The notes beneath the pieces were generated by a model. It was not told the origin of the DNA, did not search any database, and worked only from the letters and a program-made list of their open reading frames with translations. From Ochlerotatus camptorhynchus (taxonomy: Eukaryota; Arthropoda; Insecta; Diptera; Culicidae), in the NCBI RefSeq assembly GCF_037179485.1, contig NW_027040757.1, forward strand, positions 3,031,001-3,095,000: DNA of 64,000 nucleotides, read 5' to 3'. The translations under genes were made by a program, and so were the position numbers. Positions within the stretch are counted from its first letter, which is position 1. The number at the start of each line of letters is the position of its first letter. This document shows positions 1 to 11,411 of this stretch, piece by piece.

Positions 1-3000
1 ATGCATTTTAAGGCTTGCCAACTACATTTGGCTCCAAAATTCATTCGCATTCCACTCGTTGAAGAAGTTCAGTGAAAATTTTCGTTGAATGCTTTCAGTG
101 CCATCAGTGGTTCTCTGCGTAAAATCTAAAACCCGTCGACATCTGTATCGACAGCTGTTAAAGGTGAGGAAATAAAGGTAAACAGCGTAGTGAAAATAAA
201 GTGACTCTCGCCGATATTGCGAAAGGCTTCATTCGAGGAGATGGAGCAAAGACTTCATGTGCCACTGATCCAGGAACTACGTGCAAATATATTCAAGCTA
301 AACTGGACATTGGAAACTTCATTCGACATGGCGAACGGGTCAACCAAGGTAGAGGAAACATCGGTAAAGAAACAGCGAGCTGTGGCAAAACGTCCTGTAT
401 CAATTGACAAATTATTGTTTATGGATTCATTGGTGAAACTGATTTCGTACCCAACATGCCCCTGGCATGTTTGCAATGGGAAGGATTTAAGCAACTCCTT
501 GATCCTTTGGCATAAGCTGTTGGCGTAACAATGAATCCAACAAATATGAAGGCTAGGTCAAGCAAATTGCTGGCAGGAATCGTGAGGCAATAGCAGCAGA
601 AATAAATGATCGGCTCATCAGCCTCAAAATTGAGTTAGCCTCTAGACACAACCGTCAAAAAATAAACTGAGCTCGGTATAAATAAGTTAGTATGCTTCAT
701 ATACCCTACTGGCTCAGTCCTCAAAAATTTCTTCTACCACCCTCCTACAGAATGAAATGCAAAGCTTCGCAATCGAAGAGAGATGCGACTGCTTTTGGTA
801 TTGACTAGAAGCTCGCAGAAAACGAATGAAAGCTCCATGCACGAAAATTGAATATTGATCAGCAACCCACTGAAAGAATATTTGGGAAGCGAAAGTGAAA
901 GTGAAGACACCAAATATTCAGTCAACGAAAATGAATATTTCAGGTACTGTACAGAACCCTTACATTCGAACATCAACGAAGAGATTTGCTTAGAGGTATA
1001 AAGTATAAACAAGGTGTCAGCATCTACCAGCATGAGTATTCAGGAACAACTGCTAGTTGGTTGTGGAAAGGGAAACGAATTGAATGGTGCGGCGCTGTCA
1101 AGAATTTAAGCACTCCTGCCAGGGCATATTGCAAACCTTAAGTCGCCTCTGTCCAGGGTCACCGGCCCCTTCGGATCGTAACAATATTCTTCACATCAAG
1201 CTCAGTCGACGGGGTCCATCTTTGAGAGCGAATACAAAAAAAATAAAAGCACAAGATCCTAATAAAGTAGCCCCGGTCTCGGACACCAAACAACCGTCCG
1301 ACGACCGCTCGCCTATACCTACGTGTGCACTAGCAGCCAGTGGGCACCAACGTGGAACGCATATTTATGTTAATGCCTTTTTGGCCGCTCCTCGGGCCAG
1401 AAAAGTGTTATCTTTATTCACATATTTGCTGTGTCGGATGGCATGTAAGGGATTCGCAGTTTCTATTTTTTTTTGCTGAGGGTTTTGGTGGTCATGCTAC
1501 GCTACAGAACGGGAGCTTATGAGGGATTGGGTGGAGGAAGTCAGTCGGTGGGATCCTTCACCAGCCAGAGGCTTCCATAAGCTACTGTTCCGACCACCAA
1601 CACCAACGCAACGCAACAACCGAATGCCACTGGCAATTTGAGTCAGGAAAAATCACATGGGAAAATATTTACGACCGTGTATATTGGTAGCGTAAACATA
1701 TTTGCTCGCTTCGTTTAGCACTAGATTGGTACGAGCGGGATAACTGTTGATTGCACGGGTGTGGATTTGGGTAGTTTTTTTTTTGCGGACATCAAGCATA
1801 ATTTCAGCCGATTTACGAGGACACAGTAATCAACGGAATTTAGCATTTCTGAACGAATTGAACTCGAAAAAAAAACTGAACATTATTAATGACAGTCCTG
1901 TGAAAGAGTTTGTCTTGCATCCCGACCCGAACCCATGTTTTTTTTTCTGACCAACTCCCAGCTTGTAAATGTTTAATGAAGCAAAACGTTCTGCATCTTT
2001 GAGGAAACTTCCAGAAGCTAGATATGGGGATAACATGAAAATCGGAAGCGCTTCGCAAAAAAGCCATGATTAATGAGCCCAGCGAGCTGTGAGTAGAAGT
2101 ACGTAAATTTGTTTGTGAAATTTTGATTGATGATTGTTTTGATTCCTGAGCCGGGTACCCGTAAGCTACCCGTGGGGAGTAGTTCCGCATGAAGCTAAAG
2201 GTTCGTTCTCCATTTTTAAGAAATGCGAAGTCGTTGCCAGGCTTTTATCGATCCACTTGCGGTTTTCATCTGAGCGAATCAAAACTTCAATTTGTCAAGA
2301 CAAAAATTAACTGGATCGGTGATTTATGTTTAAACCACACCTGGATCATATTTCCAGGAGGAATTTTCTAGACAAGCAAATTAACTATGACAATTTTTTG
2401 CAAAAACGCTGCCAGGATTCCATGAAAATGCAGATCAAAAGTACATTCTGCACTTGCTTGTCTATTTAATATGCATTTCCTCCAGCATTCGAAGGCGGTC
2501 GGAGCTACTAACATCTGGGATTCTGGGAATTGTTATTCCCAGCATTCAGACTTTTCCATTACTCTCGCTCGGATGCATACGTGCAACTTTTCTGAACTAC
2601 ACAAAATACCGATCCGTACCAGCTGCCACCAGGTAAACATCTGCTGTTTGTGCAGTCACATTTCTAGGGGTAGGGCAAGAATCTGACGGTCTTATCTGAC
2701 TGCAGTAATAAAGAAACGTGATTAGCTTGGGCTGCAATTCCTACCTCTTGTGAGTACACCCCGATGCATCATCATCTTTTATTGCCCCTACCCTCCGACC
2801 GACCGACCGACGACGACGGGACTTAAATTTAAGCCGTGGTGCATCAACACAGACGCTTCATATTCACCCGGGGATGCAAACCATGGACGTAAAAAATGCA
2901 TCCCCAACAAATAGCACTCCTTTCCTTTCAGCCAGCAGGTGGGGAAAGTCCACGTGTAAACATGTTTTTCCAAGTTCTGAGCTGAGTATTGGCATCACCA

Positions 3001-4011
3001 TTGGGACCGTGTTACTTATTTGACGTGGGACTGGGAGTTGTAGGTACCTATCTACATATATGCACGGTGGAATTGAAATATCTGCCAATGACGTGTGGTT
3101 TTCGTTGTCGGCTGGATTCTACCGGAGCAAAAGTAAATTGAATTTCTCTCATATTCAAATGCCAACGTCTGAAGACGACCTGTCAACCGATGATGTGTTA
3201 GCTGGAAAGGTTGATGTTGACAAATTATGGAATTATGAAGTGAATTTCGCGCTCAGGTGCGGCTAAAATCAAGGGGGAATATTATGCGTTCGCTACGGTT
3301 GTCAACTTGAATTATTACAATTACAGGCGCCATAGAAGCCAGAATCGATGCTTTAGAAATTGAACATTATCATATATTTTTCAAACGAAATCGTCATAAC
3401 TGCGGGCCTACATCCTAGGGAAATTTCCATTCTAATTTAAGAACATGCTGTCCCACGTGCCAGCAGAGAAACAATTCACGTAGGATGCTTTCCAATAAAA
3501 TTCAACTGCCTTCCAAATATTTCTAAATCAAGCACGTGCGAACCGAAAAATCTCAATTCTCCGAACGACGAGTAGCACATAAAATCTTTCCCGTGGCTGC
3601 CTTGACAACCTATCCACAACAAACAACCTCTCATGCTTTCCAAGGTAATTGACGAGTCTTAGCTCTACACGAAACCAGTCAACCAGAGGAGGAGGGTTTC
3701 TAAAGTCAAACAGCTCGATTGGAAATGTTCCAAATGCGTAACTTTTTTTTTATTTTGGTATCGAGCAGTTCCAGGCCAAACAGCGAAAAAGAAATGAATT
3801 TTTAACTCGACCTTTGGTTCAAAATCACCCATTCGAATCGAAAATAAAAAAAAATGATTCTTTTGGTTCGATCTCAAGCATATCAAAAATCAACTTGATC
3901 GGTAATTTTCTTTCGATTTGAAAAGTAGAAGGGTCTGTGCCTAGGGGCACAAGCGGAATCTTGACGTAGGACCGCTAGTGGACGGAACGAATGTGAAGAG
4001 TATTTCCGGAG
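1..4011. other. Gene-poor leader region, no gene recognised
   Basis: Two short open frames (217-528 and 1084-1479, plus strand) exist, but neither shows a domain, signal peptide or family I recognise. Stops are frequent in all frames and composition is AT-rich with several poly-T runs. A short CCGA microsatellite sits near 2797-2812. An exon of a distant host gene or the leader of an unknown transposon cannot be excluded. Confidence 0.4.
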
Positions 4012-4236
4012 GACTTCGAGATTAGGGCGTAATTGCTTTTGTAAAACAAAACCAGTAAATCACCGATTTCTCGTGAATTGTAGCTCAATCTCGAATACTA
4101 GCAACACAAACAGGTAGATAAATTACTCCTCTATCATTTGTTATAGTTTGTTTGCGAGATTGAACTTTTATTCTCGAGTAATCGGCGATTGACTGTTTGT
4201 CTACAAAAGCAATTACACCCAAATCTCAAAGTTCAA
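4012..4236. mobile_element. Palindromic foldback MITE (~225 bp)
   Basis: The two halves are imperfect reverse complements over almost their full length. The outer arms share a core reading about TTAGGGCGTAATTGCTTTTG on the left and its complement near 4201-4230. An inner inverted pair surrounds CTCAATCTCG (near 4085) and its complement near 4155. There is no coding capacity. The outer core resembles the termini of the MITEs at 15961-16195 and 21857-22056, so these may be mobilised by related transposases. The TSD is not certain; TTTCCG occurs on both sides. Confidence 0.8.
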
Positions 4237-4421
4237 AGTTTCCGATTTTTAAATGTAGGCGTACCAAATTTGTTGTGTTTTTTTTTAAGCGAAATTTGAT
4301 GAAGAGAATCAATCAAAATCACTTGCACCCCTGCTTCCAAGTTGGTTACAAGATTACAACTCTGGGGAGCATTTTGTGTGGTCGTTGAGGGCGTGTGGTT
4401 CCGACTATGGACAAACAGTTA

Positions 4422-5440
4422 CTTACCTTACCAATCGGGCTAAGGCCTTGTTGTCCTCTGTTGTCCAAAGAAGTCGTCTCCACTCTACTCGATCCATAGC
4501 CACAGTTCGCCAGCCTCGTAGTCTGCGAAGGGTCCGCAGGTCGCCTTCTACTTGGTCGATCCACCTTTCCCGCTGCGCGCCTCTTCTTCTTGTTCCTGTT
4601 GGGTCGCTTTCTAGAACCATTTTCACTGGGTCGTCGTGCGGCATTCTTACGACATGCCCAGCCCACCGTATTTGCCAAATTTTCGCAATGTGGACGATGG
4701 ATGGTTCTCCCAGCAGTTGGTGCAATTCGTGGTTCATTCGCCTCCTCCACGTTCCGACATCCATCTGCACTCCAGCGTAGATGGTTCGCAACACCTTCCG
4801 TTCGAAAGCACCAAGGGCACGTTGGTCCTCCACGAGCATAGTCCAGGTCTCGTGGTCGTAGAGGACCACCGGTCTAATCAGCGTCTTGTAGACAGTCAAC
4901 TTCGTACGGCGGCGAATTTTATTCAACCGGATCGTCCTCCGGAGTCCAACGTAGGCACGATTACCTGCCATAATGCGTCTTCGAATGTCTCTGCTGGTAT
5001 CATTTTCGGCGGTCATCAGTGAGCCTAAATACACGAACTCATTGACCACCTCGATTTCGTCACCGTCAATCTGAACTCGGGGTGGGAGGCTAACATTGTC
5101 TTCCCTAGAACCTCTTCCTTTCATGTATTTTGTCTTTGATGCATTGATGGCAAGTTCAATCCGCTTAGCTTCAGCCTTCAGTCTGATGTACGTTTCCGTC
5201 ATTGTCTCAAAGTTCCGTGCCATGATGTCGATGTCATCGGCGAAGCCAAGGAGTTGGATGGACTTCCTGAAGATCGTGCCACTCGTGTCTATCACAGCTC
5301 TTCTGATCACACCGTCTAACGCGATGTTGAATAGCAGACACGAAAGTCCATCACCTTGCCGTAACCCCCTTCGAGATTCAAAGCGACTCGAGAGTGTCCC
5401 CGATACTTGTAACCCGCCAGCCTGTCGAGCTTCCCCATTT
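4422..5440 (-). pseudogene. RTE-like non-LTR retrotransposon, 3' part (reverse transcriptase C-terminal half)
   Basis: The minus-strand frame encodes the second half of a reverse transcriptase plus its C-terminal region. Visible motifs are GLRQGDGLSCLLFNIAL (RT block preceding the catalytic site), GFADDIDIM (the catalytic Asp pair), and the C-terminal signature HETWTMLVEDQRALGAFERK followed by RWAGHVVRM. The clade (RTE/BovB-like) is assigned from memory of these motifs. The frame is open for about 340 residues, and its stop codon falls within the GGTAA-type tail (complement seen at 4422-4432). The endonuclease and the first half of RT are missing, so this is a 5'-truncated, dead copy. Partial copies of the same family lie at 7478-7640, 39100-39208 and 48707-49430. 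Confidence 0.85.
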
Positions 5441-6013
5441 TGATAATTGGATGGCTTATGCGCCACTCCAAAAGGAGACCATCCAACAAGTTAATGCGTT
5501 GCCCGGCTATGAGACCTTTCTTAGAGGAGGATCAATTTTCCCGAAAAGGGGAAGGAAGCTGACTGGCCGACTTAAATACGTCCACTGTACTTCACGTGAC
5601 ACGTGTGGATGCCACAAATCTTCAAAACACGTACACGAGGTTTTTAATAGAAACGACCGAGTACCAGAAGCTCTTTAGCGGGGTTTTTTCATCACCGGCC
5701 CAGACCTCCCAGTAACATCAAATTCCAAAAGAAACTAATATCGAACACGGAGCAACATGAAAACCTTAACAGAAATCAACCAAATAACATTCAAAATATA
5801 CAACGGATTACATTCAGTGTATAGATACGAAAAACGGTTTATTGGGATACATTTGTATAGTTCTACATAATATAAAGCTCCACTCTCATTTCAACGCAAT
5901 TAAAGCACAAAGCGTTTTATTGTTGCTCTACTTCCCTACATTCGTAGTGTATTTCTAGGCCTAGATTTTTGTTGTTCCTTTCCCTTTACTTTTTCCCATT
6001 CTATCTCCTAGCG
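5441..6013. other. No recognised feature
   Basis: AT-rich sequence between the RTE-like copy and a MITE. Short open frames (for example 5394-5678 plus) overlap the RTE copy or show no recognisable domain. I see no convincing repeat, RNA gene or exon here. Confidence 0.4.
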
Positions 6014-6487
6014 CCAGGCGAGTAAGAGAGGTGCCACAGTCGGAAGAAGTGTTAGTTTGTTTACTTAAATGAACCATGCCCATTTTGTTATGGCATGTTT
6101 GCTATAAGAAATGTGCCTCGTGTTTATTAGCGAATTTCACATCAAAGATTGATTAATTGAGTAGGAAATCAGTTTGGCACGGCATTTGTGACCAGCATAC
6201 ACCTTCCGGTCGTATGAAACAGGTCAAAAACTGTCCAAATCCGCAGATAAAAAATTTTGTTTTGAATTTCTGTATATCAAAATAGTGAACTTTTCGTGAA
6301 CATTAACGGCAAAGAACTCACCAACACTGGGAGACCGTGAGTTCCTGCCCACCTGTCATCTCCCATCTCGCCGGCGGGGGTACCGAAGCTGCGTTGCGCA
6401 CTACTTCGGTCCGGAAACTATCATCGATGCGATGAACTGATGGGTGTCTCCTACACCCGAGATGGGAGATGACTCTTACTCGCCTGG
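6014..6487. mobile_element. MITE with 30-bp perfect TIRs, left TIR split by an insert
   Basis: The right terminal inverted repeat at 6458-6487 is 30 bp. Its exact reverse complement is found on the left as two 15-bp halves, 6014-6028 and 6356-6370, separated by 327 bp. Removing 6029-6355 restores a perfect 30-bp left TIR, giving a ~147-bp MITE. The element is non-coding. The copy at 25289-25646 carries the left half with the same insert at the same position, but no right TIR. Confidence 0.8.
6029..6355. repeat. 327-bp repeat inserted inside a MITE TIR (copy A)
   Basis: Starts AGGTGCCACAG and ends TGCCCACCTG, so the extreme ends are short imperfect inverted repeats (AGGTG/CACCT). A closely similar copy lies at 25302-25630, with roughly one difference per 15-20 bases by eye. 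There is no coding frame of interest. Class unknown: a tiny DNA element or an internal part of a larger MITE. Confidence 0.75.
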
Positions 6488-7477
6488 TCCTACACCGATT
6501 CGCGGGCTTACACGTGGAGCGTGGTACATACGCTCGATTGTCCGGATGCTGTTGCTTGCGCGCCGAAACAGTAGTTTGCACGTGTTCGGTTGCTGTTAAC
6601 CGATACAGCGATGGTGAGCCTGCCTGCCAAAGGCGCGAAATTGATGAAAGCGTCCTTCTTCCGGCCACGTGTACCCCGGGATCCTTTGTAGCTGATAGGT
6701 GGGGTCAAAAGCGGTCGTAACTGAAACGGTGGTGTGTCGGCAATTGGCTTGCGCAGCCACGAACCTGACTATGTTCACTTCTGCACACACTACCGCCAAA
6801 CTTCTTGCACTAATAACTAATTTGTGCCTAACTTTTTAAACCCACCAAGGCACGGATCAAACACTGACCACTCTTGCCTCTTCCACGAACCAGAACAAAG
6901 TGCAAGATTAATGACTGAGGAAATCCTCAGATACCGCGCAAGGAGATCTTCGTCCTCAGATGACGCGAATTTGGACGACGTCCAAATCACGATTTCCAAT
7001 TCTCTAAATTACTCACACGTGATTCCTCCCAAAATTAGTGGCATCTCATTCCAACTGCCTATTCAAATCAACCAGTCAAATTCTCTCCCAAGTTCGGGAA
7101 AAGTGCGCAAAACCGAATACGAAAGGTCAACGCATTTTGAATCGATTAGCTTGTGGGTCGATGCCCGCAAGCCAATGCGGTAAAATTGTGGCATCAAAGT
7201 GATACACCAGGCAAACTATCAGGCTATCGGGACATTTCCTTTGCGCTTGTAGCTTAGCGCAGGGAACTCATTCGAATTGTTTTATGGCTACTGGAACTCT
7301 TCTAACTGTGGCTCTCCCTTGACGGTGAATACATTTAGGCTGAAATTTTAAAGACGAGCTTTCAAGCTATAAATAATTTAACGTGACTACACACAAAACT
7401 AATGATAACGAATTGGAAAACTAACTATATTTACAGTTGATATATCTTCAATGATATCCAGAAATTAATACAGCGTA
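6488..7477. other. No recognised feature
   Basis: Open frames up to about 119 codons (6824-7183 plus) occur, but they show no domain and no supporting splice or signal structure. No tandem repeat or inverted repeat was noticed. Confidence 0.35.
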
Positions 7478-7640
7478 CTTGCTACATACTCGAACAACGC
7501 ACATCACTAGATCCATCGTCGCCTTGACCAATCGCGTCAGTTTATCCGGAAATCCGTACTCGTGCATAATCTGCCATAGAATTCCATGCATAATCTGCCA
7601 TGCCATTATCTGCATAATCTGCCATCTGCCCTGAAAAGGG
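7478..7640 (-). pseudogene. RTE-like reverse transcriptase fragment
   Basis: The minus-strand translation contains LWQIMHEYGFPDKLTRLVKA followed by a hydrophobic strand, characteristic of RTE-type RT just upstream of the GLRQGDG block. The segment belongs to the same family as 4422-5440 but covers an earlier part of RT, so the two are not adjacent parts of one intact copy. The fragment is bounded by unrelated sequence, and part of it is tandemly triplicated (see 7563-7634). Confidence 0.7.
7563..7634. repeat. 24-bp tandem triplication inside the RT fragment
   Basis: TGCATAATCTGCCAT occurs at 7563, 7587 and 7611, a spacing of exactly 24 bp. In the RT frame this repeats the residues around WQIMH three times without shifting the frame, which is consistent with replication slippage. 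Confidence 0.9.
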
Positions 7641-8126
7641 TCGTTTTGTTGCCAAAGTTGGTGATGATTTAACCGCCGAAACCGTACAGAGTGCGTCTGT
7701 CGCTTCAAAGCGTAGATGACATCCATGGCCGCTTACGCTGAGTGTGTTCAGAGTAATTAATTAATTTATCTTTATTAGGGAGGCTTTCAGCATGGGGCTG
7801 GTTCGCCTCCAGGTTCAGAGTAGGTGATAGCATCAAGGATTAAATTTTCCAGAAACACCTTCAGCACACCTCGTAGATCAGACCAGAGATACATTTGACA
7901 CCGCCACGGTGAGCCAGACGACAGATGGCGGTTATCACGAAGAACCATGCGATGACGATTGGCGCCTTCTTTGCCAAGACCTTTTCCTCCTTTGCCACAA
8001 CCAGTTGTTGTTGCTTTTTAGGTAGACAAGTGGACTACCTAACCTGCCACCACCTTCCTACTGCTGCTATTGCTGCTTCTGCTGCCTGTTCACTACGCCG
8101 TCCGAAGCGAAAATGTGTTGAGGCTA
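7641..8126. other. Unassigned sequence left of the Jockey element
   Basis: Contains an AT-rich stretch near 7755-7790 and no supported gene. The last ten bases (8117-8126, GTTGAGGCTA) are the left copy of the Jockey target-site duplication. Confidence 0.4.
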
Positions 8127-8180
8127 CTACCTACTACTAAAATGTTTGTTTATTTACTTATTGTCTTGTGGTTTACAATT

Positions 8181-8453
8181 CTTCTTCTTCTTCTTGTTCA
8201 CATTTCAAGCTTATTGCGTGCTCTCAACTTAGTGTTTTAAATGCACTTCCACAGTTATTAATTGACAGCTTTCGATGCCAATACCAATGCATGAATTTGT
8301 ATATTGTGTGGCAAGCACAATGATAATCTATGCCCAGGGAAGACGAGAAAATTTCCACCCCGAAAAATTCCCTCGACTGGACCGGGAATCGAACCCGCCG
8401 CCTCCGGCTTGGTAATACCGTGCCTTTACTAACTAGACTATGAGGCCCCAATG
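8181..8453 (-). mobile_element. tRNA-derived SINE with GAA-repeat tail
   Basis: Flanked by an 11-bp direct repeat GGTTTACAATT (8170-8180 and 8454-8464). On the minus strand the head has a near-consensus pol III A box (complement of 8429-8440, TAGTCTAGTTAG) and a perfect B box GGTTCGATTCC (complement of 8385-8395). The body follows, then a (GAA)n tail complementary to 8181-8196. It is inserted in the 3' UTR of the Jockey element and is therefore younger. A 3' fragment of the same family is at 48412-48516. It could be related to known mosquito SINEs such as Gecko or Feilai, which I cannot check. Confidence 0.88.
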
Positions 8454-8499
8454 GGTTTACAATTATTGTACATTTCAATTGATGGTAGCAGTTCACCGT

Positions 8500-11411
8500 A
8501 ACGCCAAGGTCTGAAGACCAGCCAGGCGGTGGAACTCAGAATTTCTAGTACGCGGTAGACTGTTGAGGATCATCATCAGGATCTTGTTCTCGATCCTTTG
8601 TAGTTTAAGGCAGTGATGCAAAATATCATGACACTCACGTGACACTCGTCTTCGCATCAACCGACTATCGCTGACAGATCGTTTTGTCACGCAGTGAGAG
8701 TTAGAGCCATGACAAACAACAATCACCAGTAATGGTCGCTGCTCAAAAGCAAAACGTTACACTCGCTGCTGATGATGAAAAGCACAACGAAAACAGTGAA
8801 GACTTCTGCAGTACGATCATGAGAAAAAGCGAAACGACAGAAGAAAATGAAAACAATGCCTACGCATTCCACGTTCGTCTCGACAGGCACGACTGTGTGA
8901 GTAACAAACAAAGCAGGCAACATGAAACGGAAGCTGTTGGGTTCACTCACCAACACAGTCACATAAGCAAGCAAAGCAGCAACTGCTTCAAAACGAGCAG
9001 AGATGAGTGTCGTGATTGTCGGGAATGACCAGATCGGTGATGGATCACAACAGAAGACGACATTCATCAGTTGCTTTTTACTTCTTTCGTCAACTTGATG
9101 GATGGTCATGGAGAGAGTTTCGACGAGCACATTGATAGGAATGTACAAAGCGTTACTACCATCAGCTGTTTGGCGATCGTGATTGTGATAGGTCGCAACT
9201 CTGGTTTGAGGTGATGAGAATGTGCGCAACTCTCCCAGATTGGCAACCCGTACTCTATGACGGGAAGGATTATTTGCTTGTAGACAGCAAGCTTGTTTTC
9301 AGAGATAGGGTGGATCTCCTATTGATAGCGGGTACAACGACCTTATCAAGATGTTGCATTTTGTTTTTGTTTTGTCAACATGCTCCCTGAAAATCAGTTT
9401 GCTGTCGAGTGTTAGTCCGAGGTAGACTACCTCTTTGGACCACTTCACCACTGTGCCGTTTAGGCAGATTTTGTTATTCTCAGACGGAACAAGTCTGGGA
9501 GATTTTGAGTGTGGAAAAATTATGACCTGGGTCTTCGCCACGTTGATACGGATCTTCCAGCTGTTGAAATACTCAGACAGGACATCCAAGCCTCTCTGGA
9601 GTTTGGTAGTCAGAGCTCCGCTGACCCTACCCTTGTAGACGATGGATGTGTCGTCTACGAACAAAGACAACGATCCACTATCACGGAGAGCTCGAATATT
9701 GGAGGTGAAACAGGATGGGCCCAAGGATACTTCCTTGGGGCACACCTGCACTGATATTAAAGGCATCCGATGTGATGCCATTCAGAGAGACCTTGAAAGT
9801 CCTGTCCGATATATAATTTTGTATGATCTTCATGAGGAAGATCGAAAGACCGTATCGATGCAGCTTGTACACCAGGCCATCATGCCAGACATTGTCAAAC
9901 ACCTTTTCAACATCTAACAATGCCATAGCAGATGTTTTTGAAACAGTTGACGTTTGATCGACTTTTTCGAAAACCAAACAGCTCCTCGAGTAAAATGATG
10001 TTTTCTTCGGCAGAAGTCAGAAGCCGGCAGTAAACTGCCCTTTCGAAAAGCTTGGATAACCCTGATAGAAGGCTGATGGGTCGGTAACTTGAAGGAGAGG
10101 AAGGATTCTTCCCAGGTTTTCGAATGGGGATGACTTTAGCTAACTTCCAGCACGAGGAGAAGTAGCCAAGTCGGAGGCACTGATTGAAGAACAGTGCCAG
10201 ATGGTTGTAGAATCTGGATTCGTGAGGGCTGGTGATGTTTTGGCCGAGATTGTGGGAGCTGACTAAATGTTGACCTATCGCGGCAGTCTTCTCTTCAGGT
10301 GTTATTAATTCAGTGGAACCAGCGGTGGAATAGGCCTCGGTTTAGTTTTGAGGACTTTTGTTAGATTCCAAAAGGGTTTTGCACAATCTGGGAGGGAACG
10401 GATGTTATTGGCAAAATTCTCATTTCTGAGTTCCACCATTTTAGCTTTGATAAGTTTGTTTAGACGGTTGGAATGGGTCTTTAAGGTAGCAGTTCTCTGG
10501 TACTGCCTACGCATGCCGTTACGGAGTCTGATTAGGCTTTTAGTACTCTGATCAAGGTTCAGAGAATTACTCACCGTCTGGATGCTGGCACGTGTTGTTC
10601 GCGGGCTCGGGATACCACCTCCTAGAAGGCGCACAGATATCTATCGATATCATCAGTCGTTGCCAGTAGAGCGCCGAAATCGATGGCTTCGTCGACGACT
10701 TGTTGGTACCGATCCCAGCTTACCCGATGGTAATGCCGACGGGAAGCATGAAATCGATTAATGGAGGAGCCTACCTCGGCCACCACCGGAAAGTGGTCCG
10801 AGTATAACTCTTGGTGGGCTATCGGTTGGGAGATGTTCTCCATGTTGCTGACGAAGATATCAATGATGGAGTGCACGCCGAACAGGCTCAGCCGGGTGAG
10901 AGCGTCCGGCGTCTGGATGGTGTACTGGGCCTCTTGCAGGTCGTCGTTTAGAATGGTGCCGTTCTGATTCCGCCTATGGTTGCCCCAAGCTTGATGTTTG
11001 GCATTCAGTTCGCCAGAGATGATGAACTTTCCACGATATCGTGTTATCTTGTTAATATCCCTCCGCAGGTCTGCCGCGGATCCATCCCTGGCGTTGGCTT
11101 GTCTCGGGCAATAGGCTGCAATGATGGTGACGGGGCCGACAATGCTTCAATAATTTTCAGCTGAAAACTGGGTAGCAGCCGGCAGCAGATGTTGTTCCTG
11201 GTAGCGATGGTCACTCCACCACCCTCAGAGCTTGTCCGATCCAACCTCTCGAGCCGGAATCCAGGAAGAAACACGTTCATCTCCGGTTTCAGGTGAGTTT
11301 CGGTGATGATGGCGATGTCGATGGTATGTTCGTTGAGGAAGTCACCGAACTCGATAATTTTGCTCTTGAGCGAGCAAGCGTTCCAGTTTGCGATTTTGAT
11401 GAGTTAACGGT
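8500..11411 (-). pseudogene. Jockey ORF2 remnant: endonuclease and reverse transcriptase
   Basis: Reading from 11411 down, the endonuclease domain opens with a segment around IANWNACSLKSKIIEF, includes ETHLKPEM, a box reading SGELNAKHQAWGN (the usual GDLN Asp replaced by Glu) and YSDHFPVVAE. A linker rich in basic residues follows, then RT with LLDVEKVFDNVWHDG (motif A), GVPQGSILGP (motif B) and LFVDDTSIVYKG (catalytic DD, Val replacing the usual Ala). The thumb region is broken at 8619-9210 by foreign DNA and resumes with LKLQRIENKILMMILN. At least four frameshifts separate the pieces. The product would have copied its own RNA at nicked target DNA; this copy cannot. Confidence 0.85.
8619..9210. 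other. ~592-bp insertion of unknown identity in the Jockey RT thumb
   Basis: The RT thumb reads up to GLPIWESCA at about 9222 and resumes at LKLQRIENK near 8600. GTGATG occurs at 8613-8618 and 9211-9216 and may be a short target duplication, with similar degenerate LKLQ-like coding on both sides. The interior has one open frame (8732-9028 plus), rich in charged residues, that I do not recognise. No TIRs or tail were found. Confidence 0.55.

Noticed and set aside
217..528. 103-codon plus-strand frame as a host gene
   Set aside because: No domain, no supporting start context or splice structure, and opposite-strand frames of similar length overlap.
1830..2190. 116-codon minus-strand frame
   Set aside because: Overlapping short frames on both strands, no motif or repeat similarity noticed.
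8370..8453. Possible functional tRNA gene on the minus strand
   Set aside because: The B box is perfect, but the D and anticodon stems do not pair well, and the sequence continues into a SINE body with tail and target duplication.
8723..9229. 168-codon minus-strand frame as a gene
   Set aside because: It spans the unknown insert and the Jockey RT in the wrong frame; no domain seen.
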